From Staphylococcus argensis (GTDB taxonomy: Bacteria > Bacillota > Bacilli > Staphylococcales > Staphylococcaceae), in assembly GCF_002902305.1 (NCBI RefSeq), contig NZ_PPPX01000001.1, positions 468,728 to 532,727 of the forward strand: a stretch of 64,000 nt of DNA, in the 5' to 3' direction. The notes under the pieces were generated by a model. It was not told the DNA's origin. It made no database searches and worked only from the letters and a program-made list of their open reading frames with translations. Made by a program: the position numbers and the translations under genes. Below are positions 57,054 through 64,000 of this stretch, piece by piece; the first letter of the stretch is position 1, and each line of letters starts with the position of its first letter.

Positions 57054-58319
57054 TTAGTAGACGTCATAGCCACCTTGTTGTTGATTGTTAGGATCTTGGC
57101 CGTACTGCCCGGATTGATTAGGATCTGAGTCTTGTGCAGGTGCTTGATCCTGATTCTGACCTTGATTACCATTGGCTGGATTGCCACCTTGACCTTGTTG
57201 GTCGTCATCTTGATCCTTATTAGATTTAGAATGTAAAGTCTTATCATCATCTTTGTCACTTGTCGTGTCATTCTGGTTCTTATCTAGTAAATCATCGTCG
57301 AGTTGCGTTTGTGGTACGAGTTCACCGTAACGATCAATCACTCGTTGATTTAAGAAGTCTCGTTTATTCTTGATAGGTGATAAACCTAAATCTTTACGTA
57401 AAAGGTTGGATGATTTCATTATACTTTTTATGTCTGGATTATAATAGTAAATACCATCGAGCATATCATCATTACCTGAGAGTTGTGATTTCTTAATATC
57501 TACACCACTCTTCAGGTAAGTAGAAGCGAGCGCACGAATTTCTTTGTAACTTAAGTTGTGACTAGAATTTTTACCAACAATTTTAATCACATTATCAAGT
57601 TTATTTAAAGAATCAACTTTTTGCGCTTTCGCAAAGAGTAACTGTAACAGTTCCATTTGTCTTTGACCACGCTTCAAGTCAGAGTCTTTATGACGTGTAC
57701 GTGCTACAGCTAAAGCTTCTTCACCGTTGAGTTTATGACGGCCTTTTTTGATTTTTGTACGTCCATCATCATTTTTATTCACTTCATTAATATTGTAAGG
57801 CACATCGTACTCGATACCGCCAAGCTCATCTACAGCATCGACAAAGGCATCCATATTTACTCTGGCATAATAATCCACTGGCACGTTCATCGTCGCTTCT
57901 ACGGCATCCATAGAGGCTGTGGGACCACCATATGCATGTGCGTGAGTGATTTTGTCATAGTAACCGACTTTCGGAATATAACTAATCGTATCACGCGGAA
58001 TGCTGAGTAAACGGATTTGCTTCTTATCTTGGTTAAAAGTAGAAAGAATCATGGAGTCTGTTCTTGAGTTCTCGCTATTTTGACCGCTCTTTTTACGGTT
58101 CTCGTTCTCATCAATACCTAAGAAGAGGATAGAAATCGGATCTTTAGACGCATTCACTTTGCCTTCACGCAAATTCGATTGACGTCCTGTATCGTTTTCA
58201 TTATGAGAACTTTCAAAAGCGTTTTGCGAAGATTTGAGTAAAGTTACCGCAAAGATAATCGGTATGACAATCAATACTAATGATAAAAGTATGAGAAGAT
58301 ATTTAAACAATTTATTCAT
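57054..58319 (-). CDS. lcpB: LytR-CpsA-Psr family wall polymer ligase LcpB
   Basis: A 421-residue membrane-anchored enzyme; LCP proteins move wall teichoic acid or capsule from lipid carriers to peptidoglycan. A cytosolic short N-terminus, one span (about 5-28), then the LCP domain about 60-290 with the family stretches SRTDSMILSTFN (about 84-95) and LSIPRDT (about 103-109), and ARTRHKDSDLKRGQRQ near 209. The last 80 residues are a low-complexity Asp/Gln/Gly/Asn tail. ATG 58319 has GGGAG eight bases upstream. Position beside atl and DUF2538 fits LcpB of S. aureus. Confidence 0.92.
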   Translation of the reverse strand: MNKLFKYLLILLSLVLIVIPIIFAVTLLKSSQNAFESSHNENDTGRQSNLREGKVNASKDPISILFLGIDENENRKKSGQNSENSRTDSMILSTFNQDKKQIRLLSIPRDTISYIPKVGYYDKITHAHAYGGPTASMDAVEATMNVPVDYYARVNMDAFVDAVDELGGIEYDVPYNINEVNKNDDGRTKIKKGRHKLNGEEALAVARTRHKDSDLKRGQRQMELLQLLFAKAQKVDSLNKLDNVIKIVGKNSSHNLSYKEIRALASTYLKSGVDIKKSQLSGNDDMLDGIYYYNPDIKSIMKSSNLLRKDLGLSPIKNKRDFLNQRVIDRYGELVPQTQLDDDLLDKNQNDTTSDKDDDKTLHSKSNKDQDDDQQGQGGNPANGNQGQNQDQAPAQDSDPNQSGQYGQDPNNQQQGGYDVY

Positions 58320-58881
58320 GATTGAAGCTCCCAAATATTAGTTTAGTCTTGTTATGTGATATGACTACAGAGACATATGCAATCTCTCTATGTAAGTATC
58401 ATAACTTTACGCGATAATAAGTGTTTTCATAACTTCATACAACCGGTTTTAACTTAAATACAGCTTTTAACATTTTTACAATAACTCACAAAAATAAATG
58501 TTAAGTTATTGTAAAGACGAAATTGTACTATAAATAATTATTTTATTACTCTCCACTAAAAATATCAACTGTTAGCAGTAATGTCCTATTTGAGCTAAAG
58601 CTTAATGTTAAGCATGTTTCGTCCTACATCTATTGCTGGCATTTTAAAAGGTAAAAGAACAAAACTGCTTCCTTAAATAACTTAGCTGAGCGGATAAACA
58701 CATGAATTCTCAGTACAGATAAGCTATAATGAACCATACAATATGATTAACAAAATGAGTCAATTAAACTAGGCTAGCGTAACGCATTATAACATACTCA
58801 CGACGATTAATAATTAAAGTCACGCAGTCTAGGTCTAAATATTAAAATGTTGAATTGGAGTTATAAAGGAGACTTGAGATC
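58320..58881. other. Divergent intergenic region lcpB-pgcA
   Basis: About 560 AT-rich bases with no gene. A perfect 11-base inverted repeat lies at 58476-58514. The promoters of lcpB and pgcA should be here; no riboswitch class was recognised. Confidence 0.55.
58476..58514. repeat. Perfect inverted repeat upstream of lcpB
   Basis: TTACAATAACT (58476-58486) and AGTTATTGTAA (58504-58514) with a 17-base AT-rich loop, about 160 bases upstream of the lcpB start. It could be an operator or a leader hairpin. Confidence 0.5.
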
Positions 58882-60534
58882 ATGGTCAATAAACAGGCTT
58901 GGTTAGACCACTTAGATGAAAGTTTAGTACGTCATTTCTATGAAGAACAAGATACTAACGCACGTGAAGAAGGCTTTCATGAAACTTTAGCGTTTGGCAC
59001 AGCAGGAATACGAAGTACATTTGGTATAGGTCCAGGGCGACTCAATGCCTTTACAGTGAGAAAGGTCGCGTTAGGGTTAGCACAATATTTAACTCAGCAA
59101 CATGAAGCCCCAAGTATCGTCATTCATTATGATACGAGATTTCTCTCTAAAGATTTCGCACAAGAAATGGCAGCCGTACTTGCGCATCATCATGTTCATG
59201 TGACGATTTCACAAGATTATAAATCTACACCTGAATTATCGTTCGCGGTCCGTCAATTGAAGACCGATGCGGGTGTGATGATTACTGCGAGCCATAATCC
59301 TAAAGATTATAATGGCATTAAGGTTTACGATCAGCACGGTGGCCAGTTACTACCAGAAGCCTCTGAAGATTTGAGTCAGTACATTAATGCGATTGAAGAT
59401 CCTTTAACTATTGAAAAAGGGGATTTCGAGCAATTATTGAAAGACGATATGATTGCGTATCTTCCGAGCGAAGTCACACAGGCTTATAAAGATGCGGTGA
59501 AAGAGTTAGTAGGGAATATTGATAGTGATAGTACCAAAGTTGTGCTCACGAGCTTACACGGCACAAGCTTGCCTATCTTGTCAGACATCTTAACTGAACT
59601 CAATTATTCTAACTTTGTAGTGGAAAAGGAACAGTCGACGCCGGATGGTCGATTTCCAACTGTTGAACGTGCCAACCCAGAAGAGATTGAAGCATTTGAT
59701 TTAGGTCTTCAACTTGCGAAGAAGGAAAATGCGAGCCTCATTATCGCTACCGATCCAGATGCGGATCGTTTCGGGTTCATCGAACGCTACGAAGATGGCA
59801 CAACCACTTACTTTAATGGTAATGAGATTGGATTATTGCTCATGAAGTTGCGCTATCAAGAGGCATTAGAAAGCGGTAAGCAGCTTTATATGGCGAAATC
59901 AATCGTAACGAGTGAGCTCGCTGAACGTTTAGCACGTGCATTGAATGTCGAAGTAAATAACGTCTTAACAGGATTTAAATATATTTCCGAATTGCTTGAA
60001 CAGAAATCAACTGAAGAAGAGACGTTATTATTAGCCTTTGAAGAAAGCCACGGTTATTTAGCGGCACCGTTCTCACGTGATAAAGATGCGATTCAAATGG
60101 TACCATTACTCATTAAATATAAGAACATGCTAGCAGATAACGGTTTAACGATTAAAGATACGCTTGATGATATTTACGAACAGATAGGTCATTTTAAAGA
60201 TAAAACAGTATCACCAACATTTGAAGGCACTGAAGGTAGAGCACGTATCGAGAATATTATGAATCAATTCAAAGGCCAAGCGATTCAGAATATCTGTGGT
60301 TTAAATGTACGCGCGATAGAAGATTACAATGAAGGTGTGAAGAAGGATATTCAAACAGGAGAACAACGTGAGTTATCCTTACCTAAAGCCAATCTTGTAC
60401 GTTTTATTTTTGATGAAGGCTTTATAGCGGTACGTCCTTCAGGTACTGAACCTAAGATTAAACTTTATTTCTCATTAAATGTGGAAGATCTTGACGCAAT
60501 AATAGAAGAATTTAAAGAGACTTATGTAAAATAA
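58882..60534 (+). CDS. pgcA: Alpha-phosphoglucomutase PgcA
   Basis: A 550-residue alpha-D-phosphohexomutase converting glucose-6-phosphate to glucose-1-phosphate for UDP-glucose. All four active-site loops are seen: TASHNPKDYNG (catalytic Ser near 138), DPDADRFG (metal, near 292), EESHGY (sugar, near 392) and RPSGTEPKIK (phosphate, near 515). UDP-glucose feeds UgtP, also in this window, for glycolipid and teichoic acid glucose. AAAGGAG lies ten bases before the ATG. The place next to lcpB differs from S. aureus, where pgcA is far away. Confidence 0.94.
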   Translation: MVNKQAWLDHLDESLVRHFYEEQDTNAREEGFHETLAFGTAGIRSTFGIGPGRLNAFTVRKVALGLAQYLTQQHEAPSIVIHYDTRFLSKDFAQEMAAVLAHHHVHVTISQDYKSTPELSFAVRQLKTDAGVMITASHNPKDYNGIKVYDQHGGQLLPEASEDLSQYINAIEDPLTIEKGDFEQLLKDDMIAYLPSEVTQAYKDAVKELVGNIDSDSTKVVLTSLHGTSLPILSDILTELNYSNFVVEKEQSTPDGRFPTVERANPEEIEAFDLGLQLAKKENASLIIATDPDADRFGFIERYEDGTTTYFNGNEIGLLLMKLRYQEALESGKQLYMAKSIVTSELAERLARALNVEVNNVLTGFKYISELLEQKSTEEETLLLAFEESHGYLAAPFSRDKDAIQMVPLLIKYKNMLADNGLTIKDTLDDIYEQIGHFKDKTVSPTFEGTEGRARIENIMNQFKGQAIQNICGLNVRAIEDYNEGVKKDIQTGEQRELSLPKANLVRFIFDEGFIAVRPSGTEPKIKLYFSLNVEDLDAIIEEFKETYVK

Positions 60535-60580
60535 GTAATAATTCAAAGGAACTTGTTAAATAGAACTTAAATCAAAATAC

Positions 60581-60627
60581 AGCCCTAAGACGATTTCATG
60601 GCGAAATCATCTTAGGGCTATTTTTTA
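60581..60627 (+). terminator. Terminator of pgcA
   Basis: AGCCCTAAGA-GATTTC and GAAATC-TCTTAGGGCT arms followed by six T. Confidence 0.92.
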
Positions 60628-60649
60628 TGAACTAGGTAGTGTAAGTAGA

Positions 60650-61564
60650 TTACTTCGCATGACGTAATGCATCGAAGAATAAGTCTTTGAAACGTTCTGG
60701 GTCGATAGACATTACGACACTCGTATTAGGAAACTCTGAGTCAAAGTCTGTGACAGTCATACCTTTCGTTAACTCGCCTTGAACTTCAATTTGTACATGA
60801 GCCTCTTCTACTTTGAAGTGTTCAGGGTGGAGTAGGAAGAGTAACGTATATGCATCGTAGACGTTAATGCCTTTTTCAAAATCATCTCCACGATAATGTT
60901 TGAACATTTGATGCAACATATCTCCAGTTTGATTCAAATCCTTGAGTTCATCGACATGTTCGTGTAGGAGCGTTGAGCTACGTGCCACATCAAGACCAAC
61001 CATCGTTAATGGTAATCCAGAATCAAAGACGATTTGTGCTGCTTCTGGATCGCAATACATATTAAACTCAGCTGCAGGCGTGATGTTACCTCTGTTAGCA
61101 CTACCACCCATCAAGACGATTTCTTTAATATGTGCAGTCACTTCAGGATAGGTTTTGAGTAAAAGGGCAATATTTGTCAGCGGACCTATAGGGATGAGCG
61201 TAATCGGTTCATCACTTTGAAGTAATGCATCTCTCATAGCTTCCACTGCATGGGTAGACGATAATTCAGTTTCATTGACGTCTTCGAATTCATAACCAGC
61301 CATTCCTGATTCTCCATGAACTTCACTTGCATCAACAATATTCGCCATAAGCGGTTGTGAAGCACCTCGGTGAACTGGAACATTACTATTAAAGAATTTC
61401 TTTAGTTTCAAAGCGTTAGCTGTGGTCTTCTCGATGCCTACATTGCCATTCACTGTAGTTATCATTTTTAAATCGAACTGAGGGTGATTGAGCGCAATAC
61501 TAATTGCGGCTGCATCATCAATACCTGGATCTGTATCTATAATTATCGGTTGTTTCATTTGCAT
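60650..61564 (-). CDS. Nucleoside hydrolase (inosine-uridine preferring type)
   Basis: A 304-residue enzyme that splits nucleosides into base and ribose. The Ca2+-binding DTDPGIDDA motif lies at residues 10-18, with VNGNVG near 38, LIPIGPLTN near 122 and MGGSANRGN near 152; the late NVYDAYTLL supplies another Ca ligand. Specificity (pyrimidine or purine) is not readable. AAGGAGG lies 7 bases before ATG 61564. Confidence 0.92.
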   Translation of the reverse strand: MQMKQPIIIDTDPGIDDAAAISIALNHPQFDLKMITTVNGNVGIEKTTANALKLKKFFNSNVPVHRGASQPLMANIVDASEVHGESGMAGYEFEDVNETELSSTHAVEAMRDALLQSDEPITLIPIGPLTNIALLLKTYPEVTAHIKEIVLMGGSANRGNITPAAEFNMYCDPEAAQIVFDSGLPLTMVGLDVARSSTLLHEHVDELKDLNQTGDMLHQMFKHYRGDDFEKGINVYDAYTLLFLLHPEHFKVEEAHVQIEVQGELTKGMTVTDFDSEFPNTSVVMSIDPERFKDLFFDALRHAK

Positions 61565-62121
61565 AAGTCATCCTCCTTGAACGTTAAACTTACCTTCATT
61601 GTACAACGAATAGATTTACGAATGCTAAGAAGAGCAATTGTTATTAGTAGTTAGTTTAATGAAAAAATTTGTAGAAGCATGACTTTTGATTAATAGTAAA
61701 AATGTAGAGTTTTGCTGAATTTTTTAAGATAGGGCGCAAGAGAGATGATTTGAAGTTAGGAAAGGATAAGAACTGTGCGTGGGATTTCCTGTTAGAGGGA
61801 GTGAAAAAGAGACGATTCGGTATCATCTTGAATATTTTATTTCGAATAGATTTTCAATGTGTACTCGAGACGCTTGATGGAACTAGACCACAACGAAAAT
61901 CCATTCTTAGAGCTCTTTGAGCGAAAAGAATTAGTTGAGTGTGGTCCCATAAGCAAGCGAGAGTTTAAACATTGAAAATTAAATATTTTTAAAATTATCT
62001 CAGATTCTTCTTAAGATTTATCAATTAGAAGCAATAGGGGAATTGCATTCATTTTTACCTAACTAAGCGAAGAAAGGACAAAAGAAAAAGGAAATCGAGG
62101 AATCAAGCAATTTTGAGCATA
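61565..62121. other. Intergenic region nucleoside hydrolase-qoxD, with long inverted repeat
   Basis: About 560 bases without a gene. It carries a second AGAGGGAGTGA sequence (61794-61804) followed by a long imperfect inverted repeat, see the separate entry. Confidence 0.55.
61831..61990. repeat. Long imperfect inverted repeat, relative of the 47.1 kb element
   Basis: TTTTCAATGT (61851-61860) pairs with ACATTGAAAA (61969-61978); inside these CGCTTG pairs with CAAGCG and ACCACA with TGTGGT, giving a stem of over 40 bases with bulges. It starts 30 bases after AGAGGGAGTGA, the sequence shared with the 47.1 kb element, and ends before ATCTCAGATT, similar to ATCTCCCAGACTGATT there. Confidence 0.5.
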
Positions 62122-62150
62122 AGAAAAAAGGCTCCTCCGAAGAGAAGCCT
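62122..62150 (-). terminator. Terminator of the qox operon
   Basis: AGGCTTCTC and GAGGAGCCT arms with a short CTTCGGA loop followed, on the minus strand, by TTTTTTCTTA, 24 bases after qoxD. Confidence 0.9.
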
Positions 62151-62173
62151 TCTATACTCACAGCTTATACATC

Positions 62174-62464
62174 TTATAAGTGGTGAGAGTGACCACCTTG
62201 CATTACCCAGTACGTACCGATAACGATCGCAAGCGTAATGATGATGGCGAAGATAACTTTGAAACTTTGTAAGTTACCATCTTTACCTTCAGTTAAGTGC
62301 ATGAACATGAGTAATTGAACTGCAGCTTGGATGAAGGCGAAACCAAAGATGATAGTTATCTTAGCATTTAAAGTCATAGATGTGTATAGTGTTACAAATA
62401 CTGCGAGAATCGTTAAAACAATAGAGGCAATGAAACCAACTGTGTGTTTTGCTATTGTATTCAT
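62174..62464 (-). CDS. qoxD: Quinol oxidase subunit 4 QoxD
   Basis: A 96-residue subunit of the cytochrome aa3-type menaquinol oxidase, with three membrane segments (about 9-29, 35-57, 68-89) and the conserved [12 protein letters not shown] stretch. The start overlaps the qoxC stop by 4 bases (ATGA). It ends the operon, which terminates at 62122-62150. The terminal HSHHL is histidine-rich. Confidence 0.94.
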   Translation of the reverse strand: MNTIAKHTVGFIASIVLTILAVFVTLYTSMTLNAKITIIFGFAFIQAAVQLLMFMHLTEGKDGNLQSFKVIFAIIITLAIVIGTYWVMQGGHSHHL

Positions 62465-63066
62465 CCGCTATACACCATCCCTATCATATATACGGCAGTG
62501 AAGATGAAGATCCAAACAACATCTAAGAAGTGCCAGTATAAACTTACGATAAATAATTTTGGAGCATTGTATGAGTCTAATCCACGCATACCGATTTGGA
62601 TTAATAAACAAATGATCCAGAATATACCTAATGTTACGTGACAACCGTGAGTTCCTAATAGGATAAAGAAGCTTGACCAATAAGAACCGATTGTCGGATT
62701 CACACCTTCAGATGCATAGTGCGCGAACTCGTAAATTTCGAATCCTACGAAGACTGCACCTAGAAGTAAAGTGAGAATCATCCAGAACATCATTTTGCCT
62801 TGTTGTTCTTTACGCATGTAGTAAATTGCAATACCACAAGTGTAAGAACTGATTAACAATGCGAAAGTCATTATTAATACTAATGGTAATTCAAATAGTT
62901 CTGTAGTCATTTTGCCGGCATAGTCGCCACCATGTTGCAACGTAAGCAACGTTGCAAACAAGGTACCGAACAATGCAAATTCAGCTGTAAGGAAGATCCA
63001 GAAGCCAAGTTTATTCAAATTACCTTCATGTGAACGTGAATCAATAGTTGTTGTATTATGACTCAT
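62461..63066 (-). CDS. qoxC: Quinol oxidase subunit 3 QoxC
   Basis: A 201-residue heme-copper oxidase subunit III with five membrane segments. Characteristic stretches: [20 protein letters not shown] near the N-terminus, [14 protein letters not shown] near 131-144 and [13 protein letters not shown] near 178-190. AAGGAGG lies nine bases before the ATG, inside the end of qoxB, which it overlaps by 11 bases. It helps proton uptake and stability of subunit I. Confidence 0.95.
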   Translation of the reverse strand: MSHNTTTIDSRSHEGNLNKLGFWIFLTAEFALFGTLFATLLTLQHGGDYAGKMTTELFELPLVLIMTFALLISSYTCGIAIYYMRKEQQGKMMFWMILTLLLGAVFVGFEIYEFAHYASEGVNPTIGSYWSSFFILLGTHGCHVTLGIFWIICLLIQIGMRGLDSYNAPKLFIVSLYWHFLDVVWIFIFTAVYMIGMVYSG

Positions 63067-64000
63067 AACTTACAGCCTCCTTTTCTTTTCTACGTTCTTC
63101 ACGTAGACGTTCTTCAGTTTCAGCTACTTCTGAAGCAGGGATGTGGTAACCATGATCGATTTGGAAACTTCTGTAAATCATAGTACCAAAGATACCTAAG
63201 AGACAGATGATAGCTGGAACGATTGTTTCGAAGATTAAGAAGAAACCTCCGACTGTGAACCAGAGACACATCCAAATGCCGACTGATGTGTCGTTAGGCA
63301 TGTGAATGTCTTTATAGTTACGGTTGTCTAAGAAGTGACGACCGTGTTCTTTCATGTTGACAAATGTGTCGTAGTCATTCCAATCAGGAGTAACTGCGAA
63401 GTTATATTTAGGTGGTACAGCTGATGCTGTTGACCATTCTAAAGTACGTCCTAAGCCATTCCAGTTGTCACCAGTAGCTTCACGTGGTGCTTTGATATGG
63501 CTGTAAACGATGCTTGCTACTAGGAATAAGAAACCTAGAGCCATTAATAGTGCACCGATAGATGAAATCACGTTAAGTGTAGTCCATCCGTCTTCTGGCA
63601 TGTAAGTGTATAGACGACGTGGCATACCATCTAAACCGAGAACGAATTGTGGTAAGAAACAAACGTTAAATCCGATCATAAATAACCAGAAGCACCATTT
63701 GTTTAATGTCTCGTTGAGTTTGTATCCCATCATCTTAGGATACCAGAAGATTAATGCAGCTAGACAAGCGAATACAACACCAGTAACTAATGTGTAGTGG
63801 AAGTGTGCCACTAGGAAGTAAGTGTTGTGATATTGGAAGTCGGCTGCTGCCATCGCTAGCATTACACCTGTAACCCCACCGAGTAGGAAGTTAGGGATAA
63901 ATGCTAGTGAGAATAGCATTGGTGATTCAAAGGTAATTCGACCTTGGAATAAAGTGAATAACCAGTTGAATAATTTAACACCGGTAGGAATACCGATCAT
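63056..64000 (-). CDS. qoxB: Quinol oxidase subunit 1 QoxB, C-terminal part (5' end outside window)
   Basis: The last 314 residues of the heme-copper oxidase subunit I; the frame is open to the window edge, so the ATG at 64000 is internal. The heme-ligand pair is seen in [11 protein letters not shown], together with the preceding NTYF, and GVTGVMLA and FLLGGVTG of helix VIII-IX. The C-terminal 40 residues are charged. Quinol oxidase rather than cytochrome c oxidase is concluded from the qoxC-qoxD neighbours and full-length similarity to QoxB. Confidence 0.94.
   Translation of the reverse strand: MIGIPTGVKLFNWLFTLFQGRITFESPMLFSLAFIPNFLLGGVTGVMLAMAAADFQYHNTYFLVAHFHYTLVTGVVFACLAALIFWYPKMMGYKLNETLNKWCFWLFMIGFNVCFLPQFVLGLDGMPRRLYTYMPEDGWTTLNVISSIGALLMALGFLFLVASIVYSHIKAPREATGDNWNGLGRTLEWSTASAVPPKYNFAVTPDWNDYDTFVNMKEHGRHFLDNRNYKDIHMPNDTSVGIWMCLWFTVGGFFLIFETIVPAIICLLGIFGTMIYRSFQIDHGYHIPASEVAETEERLREERRKEKEAVSYES

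Overview
The window is a stretch of Staphylococcus core chromosome. The gene order coiA-pepF-RsaE-yjbH, relQ-nadK-rluD, ltaA-ugtP, murE, htrA-ktrD, menFDHB, atl, lcpB, qoxBCD is the familiar staphylococcal one. MurE carries the lysine-type DNPAND motif, cytochrome aa3/bd-type quinol oxidase (qox) genes are present, and the base composition is AT-rich. Differences from S. aureus (an Atl of 1472 residues, a holin-amidase cassette, pgcA next to lcpB) suggest another species; I cannot name it from sequence alone.

Layout. 1-11 kb: end of coiA, pepF, the sRNA RsaE, yjbH with a truncated globin and a CYTH protein on the minus strand, then UPF0738, the (p)ppGpp synthetase relQ, nadK, a pseudouridine synthase, mgtE and a CPA2 cation antiporter. 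11-24.4 kb: fabI, an AI-2E family permease, an amino acid:sodium symporter, an esterase, a 2H phosphoesterase, the glycolipid/lipoteichoic acid pair ugtP-ltaA, murE, prfC, and a manganese (yybP-ykoY) riboswitch upstream of terC. 24.4-31.3 kb: surface protease htrA, K+ channel subunit ktrD, a cytosolic metallophosphatase, then an AT-rich accessory patch with a secreted cysteine-rich bacteriocin-like protein and a 25-residue membrane peptide, followed by tRNA-Ser and tRNA-Asn. 31.4-38 kb: comK, an IDEAL protein, lplA, DUF2187, a degenerate CPBP membrane protein, and an isolated cassette of a giant coiled-coil membrane protein, a phage-type holin and an amidase.

38-64 kb: menaquinone genes menA and menFDHB, two MarR regulators, an aminotransferase, a membrane acyltransferase, the bifunctional autolysin atl, an acetyltransferase, an ABC transporter plus two-component system operon whose ATPase gene has an in-frame stop, DUF2538 and lcpB, alpha-phosphoglucomutase pgcA, a nucleoside hydrolase, and qoxB(partial)-qoxC-qoxD.

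Functional themes: envelope assembly (murE, ugtP, ltaA, pgcA, lcpB, atl), respiration (men, qox), competence (coiA, comK), and metal or ion homeostasis (mgtE, terC with riboswitch, ktrD, antiporter). The most unusual parts are the stand-alone coiled-coil/holin/amidase cassette (34.9-37.3 kb) and the secreted peptide with a symmetric six-cysteine pattern (30.0-30.9 kb). No transposase, CRISPR array, integrase or phage structural gene was seen.
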